From NCBI RefSeq assembly GCF_947179515.1, contig NC_067482.1, positions 71,624,311 through 71,688,310 on the forward strand: a DNA stretch of 64,000 bases, read 5' to 3'. The DNA comes from Apodemus sylvaticus (Eukaryota; Chordata; Mammalia; Rodentia; Muridae). Below are positions 1 through 12,945 of the stretch, one piece after another (the first letter of the stretch is position 1; every line of letters begins with the position of its first letter). The position numbers and the translations under genes were made by a program. The notes under the pieces were generated by a model. It saw nothing but the letters and a program-made list of their open reading frames with translations. It searched no databases and was not told the origin of the DNA.

Positions 1-3000
1 CAAGGAATTAGCAAAAGTATTACATTAAAAGAAAGAAGAGAGAGTCTGTGTTCAGGGATAACTTGCATACAACCCAAAATTATTAAACACTTTCTTTTCA
101 AAGCAAATGAATAAATAAATCCATTAAGGAACAACAACTCAGCTTACAGGATGGTAGTAGAGACTAATGTAAACCTTACATTTACCCATCCATTATGTGT
201 AATCAAAGAGCAGAGTTTGTGAGCTGCCCAGATAGTTTTAAAGTGACAGTCCTAAAGGTGATGGGTTGACTTTACTAGGCACCCCATTTCCTGCTGCTAG
301 CCCATAAGTTTCCCACAGAATATTGGTTCCACAGGACTTCCACAGTGGAGAAGAGATAAATAGAATGCTCCAGTCCAGGAAGTTTGAAAAACGCTGAGTT
401 AAATGACTTTAGATCATGCTTTTCTTACCATCAAACTTCCCAATGGCTTCAGCATGCAAATGTGATTAATGGAATGGAATAAAAAAAGGCTACCAATTAC
501 TGGAATCTCTACATCTGTTTGGCCAGGGAAACATTCTCCCCCAAAGACCCATCTTGAAGCAGTGGAGTTCTATGAAATATTCTTATAGAACACTGAAGTA
601 GTCTAATGCTAATTATCACATCTAAATGGCAATGAATATGTTATACACCACCATTGGTAGGAATGCTGCTTCCTGGACTGTATTTAGGAGCCTTTGGGGA
701 CTATAAATTCCTTTCCTTCTCTTTTTCTCTTCCCAGTAGGTATGAATCGTGATTTCCCCAGTGACCATTGTTCCAGTGGCATTTTCTTTCTTCGTTTCAT
801 TTTAGGCTTAATTAAATAGCTGCTATGGCTTTTAACAGATTCAACTTAGGATGAACACACAAAACTCTTCATGAATAGTTGTTTCAGCAAGTGGAAATGA
901 TAAAACAAAAGCAACAGTTGTTCCCAAGATCACAGCACAACATGTTTCTATGATGTCTATGCTACTGACAGAAGCAGAACCATTTTCTCCATTTTCTTTC
1001 TTTTCCTCTTGTCTTATGCTGGGCTGTAGGTCCTGAACTGGCAGCCTATTGTCAATACCTAAATAAGTAAAATCAGCATTTTACTTGAAGTAGCTCAAAT
1101 TTTAGTGGAGGAGACACCTGTCTCATATCAGGGGATAACTTTGGAATGTGATGCATGTCTTAGCTGTTGCAAATAAATGATACAGACTTGATGTAGAGGA
1201 AGGCAGGATTTACAAGGAATGTTTTAAGAAACATACATTCAAAAGACCCAGAAACTAGTTTCGATGAGAGGGTTAGTATTCTTGATAAAATTAGGTAAAC
1301 ATTTATGCATGAGTAAGAAGAAAGGTCAAGAAATTCAGGAGGCATGCTAATGATTGATTGACAAGAAGAAGATATGAGTCCAGGGTGGGCATTGAGGAGC
1401 AATAGCCAAGAAGATTAGGAGACAATCAGTGGAGAAGACAAAGAAGAAGAAAATTCCATAAAAATATGATAAAACAAAACAAAACAAAACAGAACTCTCA
1501 GCTAGTCAGCAGAATTTCTTTAAAAACAATGCTAATGGCATTGGTTCAAGTTTACTCTTCCATACCAGGGTCTTGAGTAGACATAATAGGTCCCCAAAGA
1601 TGATAATGTGTGAGAACATACAGTATTTCCATTACTTCCAAAAAAAAAAAAAAAAAAAACCAGATTTATCTATTCGAAAGTGTATAAGCTGTCATTATTC
1701 TATGAATGAGAATGTTTTTTGGGAAAATACTTCAAAACTAGAGAATAAAACAATAGATAGGAAGTCAAAAGCATCTTTTGTAAACAGTTGTAGTGGATTT
1801 TCCTTCAAGAAAAAAAATCCATTGGGAATAAGGAGGCCTATGATTCATAGTGAATTGCAAAACTAAGTCACTGTGGGACGTTGCAGCCATCACTCTGCTC
1901 TACGACTGCCTGGAGTTACTGGCTCAGTGTTTTATTAAAAGATCCTGTAAGTGATTCCAGGGAACCCATGTCCATGCAATGTGCTAGGAGGGTTAACAGA
2001 CACTTAACACTGTGTCACCATACTGCACTGGCAGTGCACATGCATCATGCTGGAGTTCTTTGGAATGGAAGCTACCTGGTGCCTGTATCTCCATAACAGG
2101 CTAAGTGTGGGGAAGAGGAAAGGAAGGGGTGAAAGTGGAGCAATATACTGTCATCTTTCCAAATGCCAAAATCAGCATCGGAGTCGGGATTCATTTTCTG
2201 AGCCCCCCCCCCCCCCCCCGTTTTCCCTTCTAGAGTTGGTATGCTTGTCAAATGTACTTCCCTTGTAGGCTGTATTTCCATATAAATTTCATGACTCTGT
2301 CATGCACATAGATGTGGACTCAACCATGACCCTGACTCTGGTAACTTCTTCATTCCTAAGGGGACCTGAACTTAAGGATACACTGAAAGTGAGTGGAAAG
2401 TGTTAGTATGTCAAAGCCTGCCCTGAGGGAGACCCACATAACAAGAATTAGGTGTCTGAGGTCAGTAATCATTCCATTCTTGCAGCTCACATAGCCCTAT
2501 GCCAGAGACTGGCTGCAGAACCTAGCAAACTGGAGCCTTGAGAATATCGTAGTCCCTCTAGGGGATAGTGAAGCCCCGCCACAAAGCCCCACCCTACTCA
2601 GACTGCTGGCCTACAGAAACAATGAAATAATAAAAGCTTATTTGAAATGTCTAAATTTAGGACAATTTAATGTAAAGCAATATACAATTTACATGCACGC
2701 ATCTCCTATATAGTTACATCCTTGAGATGTAAATCTTCAACATATTTTCTGCAATAAATATGCTAATTAAAAGAAAATGCATATTTTAAATATACAAGAA
2801 CAAAGTACACAATCTATATATGAAATTGTAAAAGAAAGAAAACTAAAATTTACAAGACAATGATGCCAAGTTACTTAACTAGGAGGATTGTGTGCAAGGC
2901 TCAAAATCCATCCACTGTACCAGAGATATTTTTATTAGTATTGCTTACTGAATTTACTAACTCTCCTTGAGAGACATCAGTTCATTGAAAGGTATGAACT

Positions 3001-3189
3001 TTCTGTTCACATCTGTCAGCTTTGTGGTACCTTCAGAATTCGATAAATGCTTTGAACAACAATTTCTTTGGTTGTATAGAGGCAAAATATTGTCATCTAC
3101 TTATAATTTTCTGAATGTAAGTGAATTGGGACACCAGTGTCTTCTGTACTTTACAAGCAAGATCTATCTATGAATTCTCAGCAATATAG
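1..3189. other. Unassigned non-coding sequence
   Basis: No gene or named repeat seen. Contains an (AAAAC)n patch at 1471-1491, a 19-base A run near 1640 and the poly(C) at 2203. Open frames are short (at most 97 codons) and show no coding bias. Confidence 0.5.
2203..2219 (+). repeat. Poly(C) run, 17 bases
   Basis: Seventeen C in a row; the only long homopolymer of C in the window and a likely slippage or sequencing weak point. Confidence 0.97.
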
Positions 3190-3630
3190 ATACTTAAGCA
3201 TAGCCTTGAACAATCACAGCACCAGTTGACCTGCCATTGAGGAAGGGGTAAGTCTCATGAGACCCCATGTCTAACTAAAGAGCTATGGGACATTGATGGC
3301 TCCTGCAAGTGTGAGGATTTTTCTTTTGCAGGGATAAGTCTCCTAATATGTTACACAATACTGAGTGGTCAGCCCATATAAGAACATGTATATAAGAAAA
3401 ACCCTAAATAGACTTAGTAGGTCATATATTGGTATGCATACATACATATATACATGGAAATATATATATGATTGCCAATAACAAAGTAGAAGAGATCACA
3501 AACTTAAAAGGGAATAGAGGGGGACATAGAAGTAATTAGAGGTTGGAGAGTACGGGGTGAATATCTTGTAAATATAGTACTTGCATAGGACAGTCTCAAA
3601 ATTAATTATAAAAGTGGAAAAAAAATTCTG
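3190..3630 (+). mobile_element. L1 3'-end-like remnant (rodent Lx type)
   Basis: GGTCAGCCCATATAAGAACATGTATATAAG, an AT-rich ATACATACATATATACATGG stretch, AACTTAAAAGGGAATAGAGG and a final TCTCAAAATTAATTATAAAA resemble a common rodent L1 3' UTR type (remembered consensus, not searched). Strongly diverged. Confidence 0.45.
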
Positions 3631-3744
3631 TGAAAGCCCTCAGTGATGACAATGAAGATGGCAGCACTGACTGAAATTTTGATGCCTGATTGTAGAAGAA
3701 GTATTGTGATAAGTGATTTTGTGCTCTTGAAATCCACACAATGC

Positions 3745-3860
3745 CCACAATCCACCTCCAGGGAATGGTTCCTGGAGGGCTCTTTTACTTGCTGAAGATC
3801 ACACAATTCTTTGGTAGCAACAGAATAAGAGTTCAAATCAAGCTCTCCACCATTCCCCAT
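3745..3860 (-). mobile_element. MIR fragment, minus strand
   Basis: CTTGCTGAAGATCACACAATTC and CAACAGAATAAGAGTTCAAATC follow the reverse-complement MIR core (ACTTGCCCAAGGTCACACAG...GATTCGAACC). Confidence 0.6.
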
Positions 3861-3920
3861 CTCCCTTTTTGTCAATGCTGTGTAAGAATTAGACCTAGTG
3901 GCTTTCCTGCTAGGATGCTT

Positions 3921-5745
3921 TAAAGTGATTGGAATGTTTACTTATCTCAGCCAGGCTCACGGCTGTCTATGGGATCAATCAGAGTTTGCTAAGGGGCTGT
4001 GGTCAGGACCCCATTTTTCTAGGTTCGTCACAACTCATCAAACACCATTCCAGGTCAGCTGGGTCTGCCTGTCTGTACTAATGACAAAAATCCATGGCTT
4101 CAGTTTCTTAATTAACTAAATACAATGAAGTCTATAAATTGATCAGAGCTGGCTCTTCTATGGAATTAATTAGAAAATTGTGGGGAAGGGCTTGATAATT
4201 AACCAAAACTTCATAAGCCTACTGAGAATTCTTCAGAAGCCCCAAATAAAACACAGTTCTACTTTGAAAATCAATTTAGAATGTGGCACTTCTTCCTGCC
4301 TGAGAGAAGCCATCTCCAGACAAATGGGAGAGGGGCATGAGCTGGGAGATGAAGGCGTATCACTGTGAGTGGTCCAGGGGCGGAAGCCCTTTACTTTTTG
4401 GCTTGACACACTAGAGGAGATAATTGTCTCATAATGGCATTTCTGCTACATTGGTTAAGCCTATGTCTTGGTGACACTGCATTCAAAAACAAAACTAGAA
4501 AAAATGCAATTAATTATTTTACTTTGTGTTCATAAATGCAAATTAGAGAGTTGATATAATTATGTTAAAAACAGAGGTTAATAAGTAGCCATTGGGCTAT
4601 AATTATCTGTCTGCTCCTAGAGAAAGCAGGTTTGGAGTCTACGTTAGCAGGGTAAGAGGAGAGGGCTGTGTGTCAGTCACAGGCTTCTAGCTTTATGTTT
4701 GTTTTCTAACTGATTCTGGTGATCTCTGCCCCAAGAAGGTCATATCATTGTCTCTTCTTGCAGATAGAAACTCAAGACTCAGAACAAAGGCATGTATCAA
4801 CATCAACAGTGATAAGTAACACTGGATTCCACCTGGCATGTGCAGTCACTCCAAAGTTCTCAGCCCTTTGCTTTCCTTTCCTTCATCTTGTTTTATCCTT
4901 ATTTGTGCTTTAGCATATGTGATTTCAGGATGAAGTAGTAGCTAGATTCAGAAACAGATATAAGAAAAATTATTAAAGATTACGTTTGTGCCATGTAATC
5001 TTAACCAATAATATACCTCACTAATGAAGGTTAATTAACAAAACTCATACTCTGTATAAATAAATTAACTGATGTACATAATTTGAATTATCTACCAATA
5101 ATTCAAAACACTAACCTACAAGTTTGCTAATATTTAGTCTTCAAAATTAGAAACTACCACAATTAATTTATGGTTGGGAGAACTTAATTAGTTATGGTAT
5201 ATAACTATGCAGGAGTAATGAACAATGGATGAAAACATGGTGTTTAAGAGTATACAGTGTATTCTAAATGCACCTTTATAATTTTACATATAATAAGAAA
5301 ATCTATTTAACAGGAAAATTTTGAAGTGAACCAATCCAAAACTCTATGGGACTTTACATTAAGACTTTGCCCAACTTCACAGTCTTTTACCTTTACACTG
5401 GAACATTTATACTTTAAGAATAACATCCTTGCATGACTAACTAGCTCAGTGATTCAAACAAGCATGGAGATTGAACCTGAGGCTATTTGCTGCCAAAGCA
5501 ACAAGCAGATGCCAGACAGCTCCAAAGACAGTAGATACTTCTACTGCCATGGTTTTTACTTTTGTCACCTGTTGCCTCTTGGTGGCTCACCTTTCCTCAT
5601 GTGGACTTATATAACATCACATCTGGGTCCACTGTGATTCACCCTGTTCTGATTATGTAGTACACTTCCTGTCATCATGAACCAAAAGTATTTTGTCAGT
5701 TTTTTACTTAATCAGAGCCTTCCAGGTGAAGGATGAAATATAGCA
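3921..5745. other. AT-rich unassigned sequence with homeodomain-like motifs
   Basis: No gene. Contains GAATTAATTAGAAAATTG (4162), GCAATTAATTATTTT (4506), the octamer ATGCAAAT (4536-4543) and GGTTAATTAACAAA (5029). Could include weak enhancer-like elements; nothing stronger can be said. Confidence 0.4.
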
Positions 5746-5749
5746 TTTA

Positions 5750-6165
5750 GCACAGGGATCCCAAAGGAAAGGACTGAAGGAGCTCAAGGGGTTCGAAACC
5801 CCATAGAAACAACAGCAATATCAACAAACTAGATCCCACCCCCTACCCTGAGCTCCCAGGGACTAAACCACCAACCAAAGAGTACACATGGAGAAACCCA
5901 AGGCTCCAGCTGCATATGTAGCAGAGAATGGCCTTGTCTGGCATCAGTGGGAGGAGTAGCCCTTGGTCCTCTGAAGGATCAATGCTCCAGTGTAGGGGAA
6001 TGCCAGGGTGGTGAGGTGAGGGTAGATGGGTGGGTGGGTTGAAGAACATCCTCATAGAAACAAGGGGAGGGGTGGGATAGTGAAAGGGAAACTGGGAAAG
6101 GGGATAACATTTGAAATATAAATAAATAAAATATCCAATAAAGAATAAAAAATAATAAAAAGTAA
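5750..6165 (+). mobile_element. Truncated L1 3' end
   Basis: Sequence such as GAGCTCCCAGGGACTAAACC, then ACATTTGAAATATAAATAAA and CCAATAAAGAATAAAA, as in murine Lx/L1 3' UTRs. 5'-truncated and diverged; only the 3' UTR remains. The reverse strand is open here (5843-6253) but that is antisense L1 sequence. Confidence 0.75.
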
Positions 6166-7149
6166 AGAAATAAATGTGACAGCTGTGTGTGTGACTCGGG
6201 CAGGCCTGGATACATTCAGTGCAATGGCCTCTGGGACAGAGGGAAGCACACACAGTATGATCTCAGTTTCCTGAAAGGCTACTGAGTCCTAGGCAAGAAT
6301 GATGGCTGGGAGACCTGGCCTTGTGAATATCTCATCACAGATCTGCCTTTTCCTAGCTTGTGGACGTGTAAATCCCCTCATACTTCTCCGCTCTCAACCC
6401 TATCTTCCTTAAAAGGAGAGATGATTTGTCTTCCTTCTAAAATCTCTGGGCTTTGCTCTCCTTCACTGCATTGCTGTCCTCTGACTCAAAGGAACCATTG
6501 CTTTGTACCATAAATGTAGCTGAGCATCCATCTGTTTGATACCTGAGATCTGTAGTCTGCTGTAGTTCTGCTACTAACAGGGGAAGTCAAACTACTATCT
6601 GCCTCTGCATTTCTCCCTTCTGTAAATGGTGAACAGTTAGGGGCCATCTACCCAGTGTCAGTACTAGTGTCAGCATATTCAGAGCATGGCCACCTATCAT
6701 TTTTATCATCTATTTATCATACAAACTAATAGGCTTCGTTATAACATTTCATAGACATGTATAATATACTTTAATCCTCTTCAGTTTCCTGCTAGCTCTT
6801 TTCCTCCCACTATTGCTCTCCCTCTACCTCTAAACTATTCTCCTACATGCATCATATTTTATTAATGAATATTTAATGCTAATTATTATTGCTTATAAAC
6901 AAACATGTAAATACATAACTGTAACATACTGAGTCCATTTACTATTGCTCATGAGTATACAACTTATGGATAAGCACTTGGGATTAGATAATCATACTGT
7001 AGTAGGCTCATCCCAAGGAAAAACAGATTGTCTCTGCAGTTATTGATTGCCTATGGCTTTACATTTTGCGGTGGGGTCCTGTGGGATTTACCTCTTCCAT
7101 ACTGGTATGCCAATGCATATTGTCATTGTCCATTGTCCATGTCTTGTTT

Positions 7150-7340
7150 TGGGGTTTTTTTTTGTTTTGTTTTTTTGTTTGTTTGTTTTTGGTATTTTTC
7201 AAGACAGGGTTTCTCTGTGTAGCCCTGGCTGTCCTGGAACTCACTTTGTAGACCAGGTTGGCCTTGAACTCAGAAATCCGCCTGCCTCTGCCTCCCAAGT
7301 GCTGGGATTAAAGGCGTGCATCACCACTGCCCAGCTCCAG
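7150..7340 (-). mobile_element. B1 SINE, minus strand
   Basis: Nearly full B1: GACAGGGTTTCTCTGTGTAG, CCTGGAACTCACTTTGTAGA, CTCCCAAGTGCTGGGATTAA and GGCGTGCATCACCACTGCCC. The poly(T)/TTTG tail lies at 7153-7190. Flanked by GTCTTGTTT at 7141-7149 and 7341-7349, a clear target-site duplication. On its own strand it carries B1's 7SL-derived polymerase III boxes. Confidence 0.93.
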
Positions 7341-7454
7341 GTCTTGTTTATACCACAATAGCGATGAGATTGCCTAGGTACAACCAACCTGTGCTATAGA
7401 GAAGATAGAGTCTTCCAGCAGACACTTTAGTTCTTATAATCTTTTTGAGTATGA

Positions 7455-7572
7455 CTTTGAATCTCTGTTTTACATATAAGACTAGCAAGGCACAACAGAG
7501 TTCAAGAGCCTACTCAAACACATAGCCAGCAAGACTTAGAGCTCAGAGTCAGACAGTGTGTCTTCAATGATG
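7455..7572 (-). mobile_element. MIR fragment, minus strand
   Basis: CTACTCAAACACATAGCCAGCAAGACTTAGAGCTCAGAGTC, with the MIR order of ACACAGCTAGTAAGT-type text. Confidence 0.55.
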
Positions 7573-7574
7573 AC

Positions 7575-8985
7575 ACAGCCCTGCTTCTTGATGTTTTACA
7601 TGTAGTTTTCATTACAATGGAGAACACATGCACCTCTCAGAATGAAACATATCCAGGTAATTAATTACTGCATGAATATTCATTTTCTCCGTAACCTTAA
7701 GAGAAAAATAGATGTTCTCTGTGCCTTAGCTTTGTTACCTGTAAACCTGAGATCTTGATATTCACCTCACTGAATCTTACATGTGCATGAGGAGACATAG
7801 CAACATCTAAGTTTCCTATGAGGGTGTGTGCAACAAATAAAGGATTCAGATGGCACCCATTCTATGAGATAAAGAGAAGCTCTACCAGAGCATTGATTAC
7901 TGCTTTATAGTGCTTCCCTTCTATTCATTAGGCCCACTGTACACAGTATCTCCAGTTCCCATACGGACAGAATCCTATAAGAGGGGAAGATGGTAGATCA
8001 AAGAAGTTCAACAACTCCTTGGGTTTAGGGAAAGCTGCCCAACGAAGCCTTGCATCCAACAGATCTCAGGCAACTCCTCAGTCTCAATACCACCTGATCT
8101 CTTCTTCCACTCATTGCTAATAGGCACACTGCAAGTCTGCAAATCTCTCTAGGCTGAGGACTACAGTCAGTGGTTATTATCCAGAGACTTCCATTCTTGT
8201 TAGCCTTATTTACAGCACATGCAAAGGGGAAATCAGCATGAGAAAGAGAGAGTGAGTAAGCACATTGAGGATAGACTCACCAACTTCTAATTCTGCCTAA
8301 TCTCTGGGTAAGCAAAGGCCTGTGTTCTAAGTTATGCTTCGACATTAATGGACGACCCAGTCAGAAATTCTGTTAGCCATGTAATCCCATAGCTCCAATC
8401 CAGAAGGCCCCTAATTCACACATGCAAGTCTTCTGCCCAGCTTCCCAGACTTAGACTCTCTTATTCATGCCAGTTCTGAGCTCCTCTGGCTAGTGGGTCT
8501 CCTCAAGAATTAATAAAATAGGAAGTCCTGTGTATTTTTATCTTAGGGGAACATTTATTTATCTCTGCACTCTAGCATGGGCATTTTAACATTCTGGGAT
8601 TCTGGCATCCCATCAGATCAATATAATGTGATCTCTCACATAAAATCATTTCAAAATGATGCGCCTTGGGCAAAGAAAGCATCTGATCAGATTCTTTGTG
8701 GATCAATGCTCTTCCCCTTGGGGAAGTGGGATGTACTTGTTTCCAATGTGAGGACAGTACTTAAGTTTATAGGGCGGGCACTCCTGAATGTTAAAATAGG
8801 TGACTTTCCTTCTGAATCTTACAATGTAAGGGGTTAACAAAGAGAAATGGGACAAGCTCAGAATTGTAAGAAGAAATGCCATGGGCAAAATCGTGCAAGA
8901 GATGGTGCAAGCCAGGGAGACAGAACAGCGTATGGAAGTTGCCTGCTTTGGGTCAAATCCTATGCAGGGCGATTGGCATTCTTTC
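7575..8985. other. Unassigned non-coding sequence
   Basis: No gene, RNA gene or named repeat recognised. The longest open frame (8577-8837, 86 codons) has no recognisable domain. Confidence 0.5.
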
Positions 8986-8989
8986 AGTA

Positions 8990-9095
8990 ATTCTGAAAGG
9001 TAACCATTTTGATCTCTTTTTCATAGAAAGAAACTCAGGCATGCAGAAAATAATGCTTAAGGCTTGCTCAAAGAGACTCATGCATTCATTGATAG
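8990..9095 (-). mobile_element. MIR fragment, minus strand
   Basis: ATTTTGATCTCTTTTTCATAG, AAAGAAACTCAGGCATGC and GCTTAAGGCTTGCTCAAAGA parallel MIR's ATTTTACAGATGAGGAAACTGAGGC...TAACTTGCCCA. Confidence 0.45.
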
Positions 9096-9414
9096 TTTGC
9101 ATGCAGGGTCAGTTGATATAAGAATTCTTTTTCTAGAAAGATAAATAAGAAAGGCTGATCTGCTTAAAACTCTGTTCCATACTTGTCTATGGAAGAGGAC
9201 TGTTTTTGTTCCTTTTTTTCTCAAGTGACAATTTTACAACTTAGAGGCTGGTATGGCCAGAAGTTGGGACACCTCTTTTCTTTTAATGGTGCTTGAAGCT
9301 TTCATGAGGGCAGGAGAGAATTTAAGGTCTTGAGATAGAATCTGAGGTCACTACAACTTCTACAACTTAAGAGTAGATAGACTGTATCTCTATGCTACCA
9401 GTCACTATCCCTTC

Positions 9415-10390
9415 CTTCACTTTTTATAATTCATTTTACATCCTGATTGCTGCCCTTCCCCTCCTAATTTCCCCTCATGCATTCCCTTACATAATCCCTC
9501 CTGCCTTTCTCCTCTGAGAAGGTGAAATCCTCCCCATCCTATGGTATCCAATCATTCGGCCCACATAAAGTCTCTGCAGGGCTAGGTACAACCTCTCAAA
9601 CTGAGACCAGATAAGGCAGCCCAGTTAGGGGAATGGGATCTACAGACATGCAGCAGATTCAGAGACAGCCCCTACCCCAGTTCTTAGGAAACCCAAATGA
9701 AGACCTAGCTATATATCTGCTTCATATGTGCAGAGGGCCTAGGTCCAGCCTATATATGCTCTTTGGTTGGTGGTTCAGTCTCTGAGAGCCCCAAGGGTCC
9801 AGATTAGTTGACTCTGTTGATCTTCCTGTTGAGTTCCAATACCCTCTGGGGCCCTCAATCCTTCCCCTGGCTCTTCCATAAGAGTCCCTGGGCTCCATCC
9901 AATGTTTAGCTGTGGATCTTTGCATCTGTTTCATTCAGTTGCTAGGTGGAGTCTCTCAGACGACAATAATGCTAAGCTCCTGTCTACAAGCATATCAGAG
10001 TATCATTAATAGTGTTAGAGATTGGTGCTGGCCCATGAGATGGGTGTTAAGTTGTGCCCATTATTGGTTGGCTGTTCCCTCAGTCTCTACTATATCTTTG
10101 TCCCTTCATTTCTTGTAGCCAGGATAAATTTTGAATTGAAAGTCTTGGGAGTGAGCTGGTATCCTTAGCCCTCTGTTGGGGTTCCTGCCTGGCTATAGGA
10201 GGTGGTCTTTTCACAGTCCATATCCCCACTGCTATGAGTCTCAGACTATGTCATCCCCATTGACTCGTGGGGTCCTTCCTCATCTCAGGCCTCTGGGAAA
10301 GCCTTCTTCCAATAGCACAGTGGGTTTTCTTGGAAGCATGCACTGCTGATCACAATCCTGCCAAGCTCCTGTTGATCTCTGCTGATTAAC
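9415..10390 (-). mobile_element. L1 3' UTR fragment, minus strand
   Basis: Characteristic phrases of rodent L1 3' UTRs: GCAGGGCTAGGTACAACCTC, CTCTTTGGTTGGTGGTTCAG, GGCTCCTGTCTACAAGC-like text near 9980, AGAGTATCATTAATAGTG and GGGGTTCCTGCCTGGCTATA. The same segment type occurs at 26855-27885. No L1 coding sequence remains. Confidence 0.8.
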
Positions 10391-10522
10391 TTTTAAATGG
10401 TCACATAAATATTAAAACTACTTTTACATATTCCACAAAAGTGAGATGCTAGTAAAGGAAGGAGAAAGGAGTGTTCAAGACTTCATTGAGTACATTTAGG
10501 ATGCCCCAAATATTCCAGGATG

Positions 10523-10678
10523 AGAGAGACAGAGAGACAGAGGCAGAGACAGAGAGAGAAAGAGAGGGAGGGAAGGAGGGAGGGAAAGGAGAAAGGGAAA
10601 GTAAGAGGGAGGGAAGGAAGGAGGGGGAGAGAGGGAAGAAGGGAGAGAAGGAAGGAAAGAGGGAGGGAGAGAGAGAGA
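10523..10678 (+). repeat. Purine-rich (GAGA/GGGA)n tract
   Basis: 155 bp of GACAGA, then GGGAGGGAAGG-type repeats; almost no pyrimidine after 10560. Open frames across it on both strands are low complexity, not genes. Confidence 0.95.
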
Positions 10679-11117
10679 TACTTGCAATCTAGCTTTTGAA
10701 ATAGGAGAAGTATTGTGGAATGGAATGAAAAACAGAGAACTCATGGAAAGCTGGAAATGATGCTTCCTGCCCAAGTCAGCATCTCGTCTCAGATCGCCTG
10801 ACTCAAAAAACTAGCTTCTTATAAAATGTAGTGTACAAAATCACCAAAGTTGGCCTCCATCAGCTTCCATTCTGTCTAGGTACTAAGCACTAAAGCTGTA
10901 AACAGATTCTGCATGGCACATCTCTTTAAAATTAAATGGTTATTTTAATAGATTTTAAAATCAAATATATCCTAAGATGGGCATTCTTAGTAAAGTCTTG
11001 TATATAGGAGGACTTGTGAGAATGTATGCTCTATGACTTACTTGACTTCCTTCATCACTCCAAAGCCCTTTATTTGTTCTTGATTTTTTCTCTTCCACTC
11101 AATTTCCTACCCCCATC

Positions 11118-11362
11118 TTGTTCTCTCCATCACTTCTCTCCTTCTCTTGTTTCTTTCCTCCATCTTTCTTCTCTCCTTCTCTCCTCCTTCTCTTCTACTT
11201 CACTGTCCCTTTTTGACTCTCTGTGTCTCTCTGTATCTGTGTGCATCATCATTTCTCTTTCTGTCTTTCTGTATCTATTTATCTATCTATCTACTTATTA
11301 TCTGTCTGTCTGTCTATCCATCTTACCTACCTATCTCAAACACACACATACACACACACTTA
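11118..11362 (+). repeat. Pyrimidine-rich tract ending in (TCTA/TCTG)n and (CA)n
   Basis: CT-rich from 11118, then TATCTATC and CTGTCTGTCTGTC tetramers (11270-11330), then CACACACATACACACACAC (11340-11358). Long open frames at 11026-11511 follow from this composition. Confidence 0.9.
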
Positions 11363-12032
11363 GCACACATCTTAAAGCCTGGCGTCTTGTTTTATTTATT
11401 TCCCCCACCTTCCCATTGTCCCTCTCTGCCATCACTTGTCTTCATTCCAAGAATCAACCTCACCGTATTTCCAATCCTCACCGAGGTATAAACTTGTTCT
11501 TTTGCATGTGAATCAGTCTTTATAGTTTATAGAAGGATTTTCACTTTTTTGGATTAATTTTTGACACAGAAAAATTGGAAAAGAGGTGTTCAATCATCCA
11601 AACCTATCTCCTGGGGGCTCTCTAAACCCAGATATAAACAGTGAGTAAGATATAATATTCCTTCATCATGCATGAATGGCATGCATGAACATCATGCATA
11701 AATGTTCAAATTTCAAGGTCTGCACTTGTCCTTTCTGGAATTTTGTGTTGGGAATCTATATTTCACCCACTCATGGATCATTGTGGTATAACTGGTAGTG
11801 CTGAGAGAAATTAAGCTTCATATAAGACATCTACAACATTGAGGACCTTAAGGGTCATCTTGACCTTTGACAAAATGGAGTTTTTGGATTAGCAAACAAA
11901 GAGTGTTATCTGAGACCATTCATGTAAAATTTTCTAGATGATATAAGTGCCACTGATCTGGGTACTACACTAGGTATAGTAGGACTTTGTGACTATTGGT
12001 TTATAGTTTGTAGATCATGACTACCACAGAAG

Positions 12033-12431
12033 TTGGGTGAGTTTCTCACAAAGATAGAACAGGTACTCAGTAAGGATGGAATTACAACCATTCATTCTCT
12101 GTCAGACATGGGTGTTCCCTCACTTACTGGACCAGGAGAGAGTGATAATTTGTATGTTTTGTATTTGACTCAATGGAGACAGGAAAGGCAAAAGGGCTTA
12201 AGCTTTTGTAGCCTTAGGGAAGTCCATCTCCTGACTCGGCTATCCAGACCAGCTAGACAGCTTCTATATGAACTCTCACCACTAACCTGTGCCTGGGGCT
12301 ATTATGCCTTTGTAGACAGCCCAGCACTATTGAAAGCTGATGGTCTATGTATTCCAAAAAACGTGAGCTGCAGTGCTGTTCCTGACAATTCCAAGTATGT
12401 GGTTACAGAACTGATGTCATTTGGTAGTTAG
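12033..12431 (+). other. Unassigned 132-codon open frame
   Basis: Open frame in non-repetitive sequence, starting MGEFLTKIEQVLSKDG and ending VVTELMSFGS. I recognise no domain, signal peptide or membrane segment. One hydrophobic patch is YYAFVDSPALL. No poly(A) tail or target-site duplication marks it as a processed copy, and no splice pattern supports an exon. Length alone is only mildly unusual for 64 kb of DNA. Most likely chance; listed because it is not explained by a repeat. Confidence 0.2.
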
Positions 12432-12560
12432 AAAGATGTTAGTTAGTGCTGGCCTGAACCACACAGCTTCTTTTTCTGTGCATGGGGATGCTCTCCTACT
12501 TGCAGCACAGAGCAGCACAGATGTAGAAAAGAAAGTCAGAAATGGCCAGAAGAGGCTATG

Positions 12561-12719
<159 letters not shown>

Positions 12720-12814
12720 GAGTCCAGGCCAAACTGAAGACAAAGCCAGAACTTGAACTTAGATATTCCTTTCTGAGCCTTTGGCAATTGGTTTGTTTTC
12801 TTGCTTGCTTGCTT

Positions 12815-12945
12815 ATTTGTTTAGGACTGTCTGTCTGTTTGAGAACAAGTCTCACATTACCTATGATGTTCTGGAACTGCAGATCTTCCTGTCTGAATTT
12901 CCTAATTCCCTGGATTACAGGTCCACACCATTGTGCCTGGCTTGT
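12815..12945 (-). mobile_element. Old B1-related SINE, minus strand
   Basis: AACAAGTCTCACATTACCTATG, GTTCTGGAACTGCAGATC and TGGATTACAGGTCCACACCA follow the B1 order but with many differences and a deletion in the middle. Confidence 0.6.

Noticed and set aside
5843..6253. 136-codon open frame on the minus strand with a hydrophobic stretch
   Set aside because: It is antisense to an L1 3' end; the hydrophobic part is the reverse of the A-rich terminus.
10471..10774. Open frames on both strands over the purine-rich tract
   Set aside because: Low-complexity Arg/Glu/Gly/Lys or Ser/Pro/Phe readings.
11026..11511. 161-codon open frame, very rich in Ser and Leu
   Set aside because: It comes from the CT-rich/tetramer microsatellite; composition, not coding.
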